In this document: positions 26,384 to 34,081 of the stretch, piece by piece
Layout of the letters: each line of letters starts with the position of its first letter
How positions within the stretch are numbered: position 1 is the stretch's first letter
NCBI GenBank assembly: GCA_023261505.1
Contig: JAHFOV010000018.1
Location: 1 to 36,294, forward strand
From: Planctomycetota bacterium
GTDB taxonomy: Bacteria; Planctomycetota; Brocadiia; Brocadiales; Bathyanammoxibiaceae
DNA: 36,294 bases
Direction of reading: 5' to 3'
Translations under genes and position numbers: made by a program
The notes under the pieces: model-generated
What the model saw: the letters and a program-made list of their open reading frames with translations, nothing else
What the model was told of the DNA's origin: nothing
Databases searched by the model: none

Positions 26384-26568
26384 TCAATAACCACAATTGC
26401 CGGCCGGTAAAACAGCCGGTGGATATCATACACATTTAGCAACATTTCTGAAATGCAACACGATACCGTAGCTACATCCTTAGAAAATCCTTAATAAAGG
26501 AGGGCAGGTCGTTCATCAACCCTCGGTGGATCCAAACAATTTTTAGATGTTATTCACCCTCTCCCGGA

Positions 26569-26615
26569 CCCTCCCCCATTCCTTCGGCTTCGCTCAGGAC
26601 AGGCAAGGGGGAGGG
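26569..26615. repeat. Inverted repeat CCCTCCCCC/GGGGGAGGG
   Basis: Perfect 9-base arms at 26569-26577 and 26607-26615 surround a 29-base loop. A related hairpin (CCTCCCCC/GGGGGAGG) occurs at 29231-29251, so this is a dispersed family. Confidence 0.7.
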
Positions 26616-26638
26616 AACTTTTGGATTTGTCGTTCTGA

Positions 26639-26720
26639 GATGTAGCGTGCCAGCTTATCTGGCACGTTAGCTACGTCCATAACGTGCGACATCCGCCTGA
26701 GGCGGATCGCACGCTACATC
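26639..26720. repeat. Nested inverted repeat with GATGTAGCGTGC arms
   Basis: Perfect 12-base arms (26639-26650 and 26709-26720) enclose two smaller hairpins, GTGCCAG/CTGGCAC and CCGCC/GGCGG. The whole could fold as a cruciform or three-stem RNA. Confidence 0.75.
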
Positions 26721-26783
26721 CTGCGCCCTAGACCAGTCTCAAGTAAATTCTGCTGTCATTGCAAGGCTCTCCGTCCCGAAGCT

Positions 26784-26865
26784 GTCATTGCGAGGGCGGA
26801 GCCCGAAGCAATCTCTCGTCCTCTTAGGGGGAAATATGAGATTACTTCGCTTCGCTCGCAATGAC
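26784..26865. repeat. Inverted repeat with GTCATTGCGAG arms
   Basis: The left arm 26784-26815 (GTCATTGCGAG ... GAAGCAATCTC) and right arm 26838-26865 (GAGATTACTTCGC ... CTCGCAATGAC) are imperfect inverted copies. A partial further copy of the arm starts near 26755. This is a common dispersed intergenic repeat type, possibly a MITE remnant; no transposase is present. Confidence 0.75.
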
Positions 26866-27113
26866 ATGCTCCCTCTAAAATTTCAGCTTTTTTTCTCTTA
26901 ATTTACTCTTTCTCCCTTGATTAACACATTCAGTTTCCCCTCCCTTGATGTTGCAAATCCGCCATTCTTCGGGCGGAGGAGGGGGAAGGTTGAAAATCCT
27001 GAAAGTCCGCCATTTGTTGGGAGGACGCCATCTTTTGGGCGGGGGGAGGATGACAAATAGTTCCCTGTTCCCTGTCTACAATCTACTTTCTACTGGCTAC
27101 TATTTCTAACCCC

Positions 27114-28552
27114 TCACTCCTTGAGCCTCTTTTTTAGGCCCTCAAGGTAGGCGGTATCGCTGGCCAGGTTAGGGTTCTGGGTCTCCCTATCAATCTCTAG
27201 CACCTTTTCCAATAACTCCACAGCCTCTTTAATTTTTCCATCCTTTTCAAGGATAGTGGCAATATTAAACAAAGTTACACCTTCCATTGGTCGGTTACCT
27301 ACCTCTTGATGTATCTTCAGGGCCTCCTCGTATTTGCTCAGTGCCTCAGGGTATTTGCCCTGCTTATGGTACAGAGTACCAATGTTATAAAGTATTTCGC
27401 CCACCGTTGGGCGGAACCCTACCTCCTGAAGAATTTTTAGTGCCTTTTGATGGTAGTCTAGTGCCTCAGTGTACTTGCCTAAACTGTAATAAGTGACACC
27501 AATAAAACTAAGTGTGAAGCCCTCCCCTGGACGGTCACCCACCTCCTGTAGAATCTTTAGAGCCTTTTGATAGCAGTCCATCGCCTCAGTGTACTCGCGC
27601 GAGTGGTAATGAACGAAACCTGCCATATTAAGTGCGAGTATCTCAAATTTTCTGCCTCCCACCTTCTTGAAAAGCTTCTTTGCCTTTTGGTTGTAGTCTA
27701 GTGCCTCAGCGTACTTGCCCAATCCATCATAGACGGCGCCAATACCAAAAAGTGTGAGGCCCTCAAAATTCCTGTCCCTCACCTTCTGGAAAATCTTCAG
27801 TGCCTTCTGGAAGTGGTCTAGTGCCTCAATATACTTACCCTGACTACTGTAGACATAGCCAATAAAATAAAATGCAGTGCCTTCCCCTGGGCGGTCACCC
27901 AATTCCTGCAGAATATTAACAACCTTCGTCCAGTCTTTTAAGGCATTTTGAGGTTCACCGGTAAGATAGAAGATCATGGCTCGATTGTGGTAAGCGTAGC
28001 CAAGGGTGTTAGTCCATTTCTTATTCCCTAATATTTCAATACTCTTCTCATAGGCTGACTCCGCCTCCGCCCACATGTATTTTTTATAGTAAGTGTTGCC
28101 TATATTGTAGTAAAGCACGGCTTTAACCTCAGAATCGTTTGGCAAATATTCAAGAGCTTCCTTAAACTTCTTGATAGCCTCGTCATATTCTTCTAAGGAT
28201 AAATGCTGTTCAGCTACCTGGAAAGCATTATACGCTACAGCAAGGTGGGCTTTTTCGGTTTCTGCCTTTTCGTGAGACTCCTTTTCAAGGACTTCTTGCT
28301 TAAATTCATTTCCTGTTATGTTAGGACGAAAAGTTATCATAGTGATCGTGCTATTTTCTATGCTTCCTATGTTAATGTCTTCAGTCCTAACCTTTTCGCT
28401 GAGCTTTACCCCAATTTCTTCCCTTTGCGCAGGCCTCTCCTGGGCGTAGATCGAAAAAACATTGGCAAAAGCACTGTAACTATGGCGGCCACAATTCCAC
28501 AGAAACCAGTTATAGCAGGGGACAGGATTATAATTAAGAGTTTTTTGCGCAT
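27114..28552 (-). CDS. Exported TPR protein, interrupted by an apparent one-base frameshift
   Basis: An uninterrupted frame from 28340 to 27114 (408 residues) encodes TPRs of 40 residues (for example DRPGEGFTLSFIGVTYYSLG), about eight repeats, ending in a tail very like that of the NTPase-TPR protein (FNIATILEKDGKIKEAVELLEK). The ATG at 28340 has no Shine-Dalgarno and the frame is open further up. A second frame beginning with ATG at 28552, one base after the nitroreductase stop, encodes a convincing signal peptide (MRKKLLIIILSPAITGFCG, then a hydrophobic stretch ending LLPMFF). Adding one T in the six-T tract (28454-28459 on the minus strand) joins it to SIYAQERPAQREE and the TPR frame. Either the gene is disrupted, the read has a homopolymer error, or slippage is used. 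The full product would be about 480 residues. Confidence 0.8.
27301..27900 (-). repeat. 120-base in-frame tandem repeats in the second TPR gene
   Basis: Five or more units of 120 bases recur in exact register (cores near 27380, 27500, 27620, 27740 and 27860). They are more diverged than those at 24361-24960 but are of the same TPR subtype. Confidence 0.75.
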
Positions 28553-28553
28553 T

Positions 28554-29069
28554 TCATTCTATCACCACGACCGCCTTTTCCTTAGCCACCCTCCTTGGGG
28601 CAGTTGGGTGTTCGGCGGGATAGCCTACGGGGATTATGGCCACGGGACGTAAGTTGTTCGGAAGTTTAAGGATTTCAGTGACCTTTTCCTCCTCAAAGGC
28701 CCCCACCCAGACAGTGGCAAGACCAAGTTCATGGGCCACAAGAAGGAGGTTCTCTATGCTCGCAGAGACGTCCTGGATACTGTAAAGGTCCTTGCCACGG
28801 CTGCCGTAATAGGTGCCTATTCTTAGGTCGGTACAGCAGACTACAGCTAATGGGGCCTCAGCTATAAAACTCTGCCCCCAGGCGGCCTGTACAAGTTTTT
28901 CCTTCATCTCCTTGTTGTAAACAAAATAAAATTTTCGGCTCTGGAGGTTACCAGCGCTGGGGGCCCAGATGAGGGCATCTATGAGCTGTTCTATCATCTC
29001 CTTAGGGATGGACGTACCTTGAAACCGCCTGACACTGCGTCTTTCTTTTATGACTTGCAAGATATTCAT
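28554..29069 (-). CDS. Nitroreductase-family flavoprotein
   Basis: A 171-residue FMN-dependent oxidoreductase of the nitroreductase fold. The FMN-phosphate segment RRSVRRFQ (10-17), the WAPSAGNLQSRKFYFV segment (36-51), the DVSASIENLLLVAHELGLATVWVG segment (99-122) and the closing IIPVGYPAEHP (145-155) are all recognisable. The physiological substrate is unknown. The stop lies one base before the ATG of the TPR gene's signal-peptide frame, so the two were built as an operon. Confidence 0.9.
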   Translation of the reverse strand: MNILQVIKERRSVRRFQGTSIPKEMIEQLIDALIWAPSAGNLQSRKFYFVYNKEMKEKLVQAAWGQSFIAEAPLAVVCCTDLRIGTYYGSRGKDLYSIQDVSASIENLLLVAHELGLATVWVGAFEEEKVTEILKLPNNLRPVAIIPVGYPAEHPTAPRRVAKEKAVVVIE

Positions 29070-29111
29070 GGGTTTTTCTCTCTTGTCTTCCGTGAAATAT
29101 ATGTTGTTTAT

Positions 29112-29133
29112 GGACAGACATAAAAGTCTGTCC
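29112..29133. repeat. Short hairpin repeat GGACAGAC/GTCTGTCC
   Basis: 8-base arms with a 6-base loop, followed by CTACATTTA. The hairpin at 31896-31917 has the same design and the same trailing CTACATTTA, so these are members of one dispersed family. Confidence 0.7.
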
Positions 29134-29230
29134 CTACATTTACTTCCCCTCCATTGATGGGAGGGGGAAGGGGGAGGGTGGCATTCACCCCCACCCTACT
29201 CATGCCTGAGGCAGATTCACCTTTGGCGAA

Positions 29231-29251
29231 CCTCCCCCATCAAGGGGGAGG
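29231..29251. repeat. Hairpin repeat CCTCCCCC/GGGGGAGG
   Basis: 8-base perfect arms with a 5-base loop, in a G/C-tract intergenic stretch (29145-29255) that also holds CCTCC/GGGAGG and GGGTGG/CCACCC pairs. It is related to the repeat at 26569. Confidence 0.65.
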
Positions 29252-29309
29252 AAAATTTAGGTCGTTGCATTCTCAGAGTCCTCAATATACATGGGTTTTA
29301 CTCCATTTA

Positions 29310-30401
29310 CTAGTAATGTGGAGATAAAGAGGCTGTTATACGGAATAGCGGCAAGGTGCTTGTAGTATATATGTCCCAGTTGCCTATTCCCGGTGTAGTT
29401 GGCTCGCCGTTTCTTAGGTCCATCCAGACGATTTTATCCCTATACAGGCTGGGCTGTCTCTGCGGGGCAGGTGGGGAGAGACACAATGGTTTTTCCTGGT
29501 TTGTTTTGAGGTTGTAGAGGTAAATAGTGCTCTGGCCTGTCCGTTCATCCACCCAGCGTACGGTATTGCCCCATATCTGAGGCCACCACTGTTTAGAAGG
29601 CTCCTGGCACAAGCATCGGGTTGTGGAGGTTGTGAGGTCATAAAGGTAGATGTCCCAATTACCATTTCTAGTATCCACCCAGGTCACCCAATTTTCATGT
29701 ATGACAGGGCTGAACTGGTCGGAGTGGTCATCGGTAAGGGGGCGTTCTTCTCCTTTAGAGAGGTCGTAGAGGTAAATATCCCAATTCCCATTTCGCTTAT
29801 CGTGCCAAACTATTTTGTCTTCAAAAATATCGGGATGTCCCTGGGCGCCGGGATGACGGGATAAAGGCTGGGTTTGTTCTGTTTTAAGGTTGTGAAGGAA
29901 GATTTGCCCTTCCCCATAGGAGCTTCTCCAGTCCTCCCAGACCACCAAATCACCCCAGATTTTGGGAAGCATCTCATGCCAGTCTTTGCCTTCTGAAATG
30001 GGCTGTGCCTTTCCAGTGGAAAGGTCAATGAGCCATATATCATAAGTGCCTTTATGCCAGAGTTGGTAGACTACTTTATTTTCATATATGTCGGGGAAAC
30101 CCTCCGGATAAGGGGTCTGGGTTAGGGGTTTTTCTATCCCCTGAGAGAGGTCATAAAGAAAAAGGTCTTGATTGCCAAGGCGGGAGTCCAACCAGATTAT
30201 CTTATCACTCCATATTTGGGGGTAACACTGAAAGGAGGGGTCGGTGGTAACTGCAGTGCAACAAATAGTTTTGGCAATACTACTTGTCAATCCCAAAATC
30301 TTATCATCTGCCAGACAATGTGGCAGCCTACCGCCAATTATGGCAAGTGGGAAGGTATAAAAGGAGATTAGCAAGAATAGGATAGAAAAAACCAATTTCA
30401 T
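29310..30401 (-). CDS. Exported beta-propeller protein (TolB-like repeats)
   Basis: A signal peptide (about 1-31) is followed by six or seven blades of about 48 residues with the repeated pattern KIVWxDxRNGNWDIYLYDLSxG, clearest near residues 67-91, 200-220 and 248-268. This is the TolB/WD40-like PD40 type of propeller, used for protein or ligand binding. No TolA, TolQ, TolR or Pal gene lies nearby, so it is not called tolB. A TATACT lies only 8 bases before the ATG and there is no Shine-Dalgarno, so the transcript may be leaderless. Confidence 0.85.
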   Translation of the reverse strand: MKLVFSILFLLISFYTFPLAIIGGRLPHCLADDKILGLTSSIAKTICCTAVTTDPSFQCYPQIWSDKIIWLDSRLGNQDLFLYDLSQGIEKPLTQTPYPEGFPDIYENKVVYQLWHKGTYDIWLIDLSTGKAQPISEGKDWHEMLPKIWGDLVVWEDWRSSYGEGQIFLHNLKTEQTQPLSRHPGAQGHPDIFEDKIVWHDKRNGNWDIYLYDLSKGEERPLTDDHSDQFSPVIHENWVTWVDTRNGNWDIYLYDLTTSTTRCLCQEPSKQWWPQIWGNTVRWVDERTGQSTIYLYNLKTNQEKPLCLSPPAPQRQPSLYRDKIVWMDLRNGEPTTPGIGNWDIYTTSTLPLFRITASLSPHY

Positions 30402-30528
30402 AGTTAGTTAGTATACAAGCTTCAGAAGGGGGGAAAATTTTTTAGAAAAGTTTAACAGCCCTTTATTGCTTTGTAAAGGGCAAAGGAAGGATTGAAGAAG
30501 ACGGAAAGACTCATGAGGGCGAATATCT

Positions 30529-30720
30529 CTAATCATCAAGATGTTCCTTGGCAATCCTTGACCACTCACTTGAGGGGTCTTTTTCCAGATAGGCCTTCCA
30601 GTACTTTAATGCCTCCTTCTTTCTCTGGAGGGCCTCAAGGCAAAGGGCCGTGTCAGACCTATTTTTTTGAATCCCTAAATTTTGCCGATATTTAGCGCTT
30701 AAGATTAGATTGACGCCTCT
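30529..30720 (-). pseudogene. C-terminal remnant of a TPR protein
   Basis: On the minus strand this frame encodes about 63 residues ending in RKKEALKYWKAYLEKDPSS, then WSRIAKEHLDD and a stop, a typical last TPR of exported TPR proteins. No usable start codon lies in it, and an in-frame TAA (30721-30723) closes it upstream, right by the divergent dehydratase gene at 30750. It is probably the tail of a gene whose front was lost. The rest of the 30402-30749 gap shows nothing else. Confidence 0.5.
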
Positions 30721-30749
30721 TTAGAGAGTATGATAATATTCTTTCTAAT

Positions 30750-31850
30750 ATGTGGAGGGAATATTTGAAGGAAGGTAGTTCTACCGGTAAGGGAAAGGTA
30801 GGGTATCTGTCTATACATGTCCCAGAGGAGATAATTATTGCGGCCGGTAGAATACCTTACAGAATCCTGGGTAGGGGGAAGCCGGTTAAGCGGGCTAACG
30901 CCTATCTGCCTAAGACCTTCGACCCTTATGTATTGGACAGCCTGGAGGGGGCTATAGAAGGGGAATATAGGTTCCTTGAAGGTGTGATAGTGGCTAATGT
31001 TAGCGATGCCCACCGCAGGTTGTATGATGTTTGGCGGCTTTATGGTGAGCCCAAGAAGGTCTTTTTCCTGGATGTACCTAAGGGGTCGGATGCATTAAGG
31101 GTGAAGACCTTCTCCCTCGCCCTTTCTGCCTTGATTAAGGAGATGGAAGCGGCCCTGGACACAGAAATAGGGCACAAGGCCCTAAAAGAGGCCATAGAAA
31201 TTTGTAATGAGACCAGGTTGCTGTTACAAGACCTGGCAATACTGAGAAAGCAAAAAAAGCCGCCCCTTTCAGGGCAGGACTTCTTTGAGGTTGTATGCTT
31301 GGCCCTGAGGAACGATAAATCTCATGTGAATCAGGCGCTGAGGAAAGTGCTTCAGGAACTGAAGGGGTCGCAGGGTAATGGTGTCATGCGGCCAAGACTT
31401 ATGCTCATGGGGGGCCTGCTGGGTTCTCCGGAGCTAATATCCCTGATAGAGAGATTGGGTGCCCAGGTTGTTTGCGAGGATTTATGCACTGGGATACAGT
31501 ACTTCTCTAACCCGGTAGAAAATGGCAGTTCCCAGACGCCATGTCCGCATGAGGCAGATAACGCCTTGACTGCCCTTGCAAGGAGATACCTTAACATCCC
31601 AACTGCTAGGATGGTAGATACTGAGGCTCGCTGGAGGTATCTCCTTAAGATGGCCGAGGAGTACAATGTAAACGGAGTCATTTACTTCGCCTTGAAGTTT
31701 GATGACATCTACCTCTTTGAGTATCCATTTCTAAGGAATAAATTCCAGAAGACTGGTTACCCTATTTTGCTAATAGAAGCAGAAAATTTTCTGACCAATG
31801 TTGGTCAGATAGAGACAAGGGTGCAGGCCTTTACGGAGATGCTTGCTTAG
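30750..31850 (+). CDS. 2-hydroxyacyl-CoA dehydratase/benzoyl-CoA reductase-family subunit lacking Fe-S cysteines
   Basis: The protein (366 residues) follows the HgdB/BcrC (component D) fold: VPEEIIIAAGRIPYRI (24-39), EGVIVANVSDAHRRLYDVWR (77-96), KVFFLDVPKGSD (103-114), MLMGGLLGSPELISLIERLGAQVV (218-241), and NGVIYFALKF (308-317). Active members hold a [4Fe-4S] cluster by three cysteines. Here the three positions appear to be T56/F57, near N83-S85, and about D318, so none is cysteine; C242 and C246 lie elsewhere. It may be a structural or substrate-binding partner of the next gene's product. Substrate unknown. A 3-gene module with 31940 and 33193 is evident. Confidence 0.85.
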   Translation: MWREYLKEGSSTGKGKVGYLSIHVPEEIIIAAGRIPYRILGRGKPVKRANAYLPKTFDPYVLDSLEGAIEGEYRFLEGVIVANVSDAHRRLYDVWRLYGEPKKVFFLDVPKGSDALRVKTFSLALSALIKEMEAALDTEIGHKALKEAIEICNETRLLLQDLAILRKQKKPPLSGQDFFEVVCLALRNDKSHVNQALRKVLQELKGSQGNGVMRPRLMLMGGLLGSPELISLIERLGAQVVCEDLCTGIQYFSNPVENGSSQTPCPHEADNALTALARRYLNIPTARMVDTEARWRYLLKMAEEYNVNGVIYFALKFDDIYLFEYPFLRNKFQKTGYPILLIEAENFLTNVGQIETRVQAFTEMLA

Positions 31851-31854
31851 TAGG

Positions 31855-31917
31855 GGCGAACCTGCATGTTCGCCTCACGTAATTTGATTTTATTTGGGCA
31901 GACACACAGGTCTGCCC
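31855..31917. repeat. Two adjacent hairpin repeats between the dehydratase genes
   Basis: GGCGAAC/GTTCGCC (31855-31861, 31868-31874) is followed by GGGCAGAC/GTCTGCCC (31896-31903, 31910-31917), each with a 6-base loop. The second is a copy of the repeat type at 29112. They fill most of the gap between the two subunit genes and may affect relative expression. Confidence 0.75.
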
Positions 31918-31939
31918 CTACATTTAGGGCAGGTTAATT

Positions 31940-33211
31940 ATGACTGTTGTAGAGGAACAGAGGAAAAGGCAGAGGGAATTTTTCGCTCTCCAATTCCAGA
32001 AACGTCTAAAAAGATCCCCTGGTTATTCTCCATTAAAGAGTTCCCAGGCCAGGGAAAGGGCTATGTTCCGCCTCTTTCTGGAAAGTTTCAGGGAGGGTTC
32101 AATAGTGGTATGGAAGAGCACCTTCGTCCCCTCTGAGATTATATACTCCCTTGGTGCCATTCCCCTTTACATTGAAAGTTTCAGTGCTGTGGCCGCTGCC
32201 ATAGACATATGCCCACCTATGCTGGACGCCTCAGAGAAATGCGGTTACTCCAGGGACTCCTGCAGCTTCCTGAGGGCCGTCTTGGGGGCCTCACACAAGG
32301 ATATACTACCCAGGCCGGATGCCTTGGTATCTACGTCTTATTACTGTGATGGTGACCCCAAGATATTTGACATCCTTGCTGAAGAATACAAGAAACCACA
32401 TTTTTACCTCCACGTGCCTTACGCAGCGGAGGCCGAGTGGGCGGTAGAAGCCCTAGCAGAACAGCTTGAGGAGATTACACTGGAGCTAGCCAGGCTAACT
32501 GGTAAACCTTTTGACAGAGAAAGACTCTCTGAGATTATCCAGAATTCCAATGAGGCCAGAAAGCACCTCCTAAAGGCTAACGAATTGAGAAAGCACATCC
32601 CCGCCCCTATGCTGGGCTGTGAGGCCATAGACTACATTGCCTCTATTACCCAGCTCTGGGGCTCCCCCGAGCTGGTTAGGGCCTCAAAACTCCTTTGTGA
32701 AGAGCTGGAAGAAAGGATAGAAAAAGGCGTTGCGGCTGTGAATCCGGAGAGGTTTCGCCTCTTATGGTGCCACCTCAGGCCTTACTACAATGACGAGGTT
32801 TTTAATTATCTGGAGGGTCAACATAAGGCAGTAGTGGCCTTTGAGAGCATAAACCTGATTACCTGGAAGGAGATGAACCCTGCGAAACCTTTTAGGAGCC
32901 TGGCAGAAAAGCTCCTTGCCAATCCGGCAATAGGTCCATATGAGCGGATGAGCAGGGAGGTAGTAAGGATGGTGAGGGATTATCAGATAGACGGCGTTAT
33001 ATGGATGTCCCCCTGGGGCTGCCGCCACTTCAACAGTATGGCTCAGCTCATTAAAGATGATCTCCGCACGGTGTTGGATGTGCCTTTTTATATACTGGAT
33101 TTGGAGTGTATAGATAAACGGAATTATTCAAAGGAGCAGGTTAGAACACGCCTGGACGCCTTTATAGAAGTTTTGGGAGGAAGAAAAGAGGGATGTACAC
33201 AGCGGGGATAG
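31940..33211 (+). CDS. 2-hydroxyacyl-CoA dehydratase/benzoyl-CoA reductase-family subunit with Fe-S cysteines
   Basis: A 423-residue component-D family subunit. It keeps cysteines at all three expected ligand positions: C108 (YSRDSCSFLRAVLG), C136 (STSYYCDGDPKIFD) and C361 (DGVIWMSPWGCRHFN), so it can hold a [4Fe-4S] cluster. VPSEIIYSLGAIPLYIE (63-79) is the family N-terminal motif. It would receive single high-energy electrons from the ATPase activator encoded next. The gene overlaps the activator by 19 bases. The substrate could be a 2-hydroxyacyl-CoA or an aromatic acyl-CoA. Confidence 0.88.
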   Translation: MTVVEEQRKRQREFFALQFQKRLKRSPGYSPLKSSQARERAMFRLFLESFREGSIVVWKSTFVPSEIIYSLGAIPLYIESFSAVAAAIDICPPMLDASEKCGYSRDSCSFLRAVLGASHKDILPRPDALVSTSYYCDGDPKIFDILAEEYKKPHFYLHVPYAAEAEWAVEALAEQLEEITLELARLTGKPFDRERLSEIIQNSNEARKHLLKANELRKHIPAPMLGCEAIDYIASITQLWGSPELVRASKLLCEELEERIEKGVAAVNPERFRLLWCHLRPYYNDEVFNYLEGQHKAVVAFESINLITWKEMNPAKPFRSLAEKLLANPAIGPYERMSREVVRMVRDYQIDGVIWMSPWGCRHFNSMAQLIKDDLRTVLDVPFYILDLECIDKRNYSKEQVRTRLDAFIEVLGGRKEGCTQRG

Positions 33212-33885
33212 ATATTGGCTCTGTTTCTACCGAAGTAGTTATTTTAGGGGACGAAGGGGTTAAGGGTTATTCTGTCCTGGATTCTCAGGTAGATATAGAG
33301 AAAACGGCTGAGGAGGTGCTTGATATAGCACTGGATATGGCCAGACTTAAAAGGACAGATATAGCCTACGCGGTGGCTACGGGCTATGGGAGGAATAACA
33401 TCCATTACGCCAACAGGCAGGTCACTGAAATAACCTGCCACGCCATTGGTGCACATTTCCTCTTTTCCAATACCAGAACCATCATAGATATCGGTGGTCA
33501 GGATAGTAAGGCCATTGCCTTGACAAATGATGGCCAAAGTGGACCCAGAGTCGTGGATTTTTGCATGAATGACAAGTGTGCGGCGGGTACGGGTCGTTTT
33601 CTTGAGGTCATGGCCAGGGTGCTGGACGTGGGCATAAAAGAGTTGGGACCCCTCTCTCAAAAGTCTACTACGGAAGTAAACATCTCCAGTATGTGCACAG
33701 TTTTTGCTGAATCAGAGGTTATTTCCCTCATCCACCAAAAGTACGCCAAGGAGGACATTATTAGCGGCCTTCACACGGCCATCGCCCGCAAGGTGTTAAG
33801 CTTAGTCCAGAGGCTGAATATCAAAGAAGAAGTGACCCTAACAGGCGGGGTAATGAAGAATATCGGTGTGGTTGAGAAGCTTTAG
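33193..33885 (+). CDS. ATP-dependent activator of 2-hydroxyacyl-CoA dehydratase (HgdC/BcrA type), cut short by an in-frame TAG
   Basis: An ASKHA-fold ATPase that injects an electron into the dehydratase. Motifs: phosphate loop GIDIGSVSTE (5-14), DIGGQDSKAI (99-108), the [4Fe-4S] cysteines C129 (NDKCAAGTG) and C168 (SSMCTVFAESE), and the adenosine motif LTGGVMKNIGVVEKL (216-230). The frame stops at TAG (33883-33885), but the same frame continues with EELAPREVNLPEEPQIVGA and IGAAILARKY to TAA at 33984, exactly the missing family C-terminus. A single change of GAG to TAG would explain it. Without that end, adenosine binding and helix packing are impaired. The ATG has GGAGG upstream within the previous gene. 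Confidence 0.88.
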   Translation: MYTAGIDIGSVSTEVVILGDEGVKGYSVLDSQVDIEKTAEEVLDIALDMARLKRTDIAYAVATGYGRNNIHYANRQVTEITCHAIGAHFLFSNTRTIIDIGGQDSKAIALTNDGQSGPRVVDFCMNDKCAAGTGRFLEVMARVLDVGIKELGPLSQKSTTEVNISSMCTVFAESEVISLIHQKYAKEDIISGLHTAIARKVLSLVQRLNIKEEVTLTGGVMKNIGVVEKL

Positions 33886-34081
33886 GAAGAGTTAGCCCCC
33901 AGGGAGGTTAACCTACCCGAAGAGCCTCAAATAGTCGGAGCCATTGGGGCGGCAATTTTGGCCAGGAAATATATTTCCTCGTAAAAGCTAATTAGAAACT
34001 ACCTCTGGCTTCGTGTTCCTTGACGATACAAGATTCTCATATATAATAAGTGAAGAAACATACTTAATATAAAACTCCGCA

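Larger units (their letters stand above)
26384..27113. other. Gene-free block of inverted repeats
   Basis: These 730 bases hold no plausible gene. They contain several GC-rich inverted repeats (entered separately), and near 26955-27045 three similar CGCC-ATTC/TTT-GGGCGG hairpin-like units in a G-rich tract. It looks like a cluster of dispersed intergenic repeats of the REP/MITE kind between two TPR genes. Confidence 0.65.

Noticed and set aside
29310-30401. tolB of a Tol-Pal system
   Set aside because: Only the propeller repeats match; no Tol-Pal partner genes nearby.
33193-33984. Pyrrolysine or selenocysteine insertion at the TAG
   Set aside because: No PylT/PylS or SECIS-like element seen, TAG ends other genes in the window, and the residue is not catalytic.
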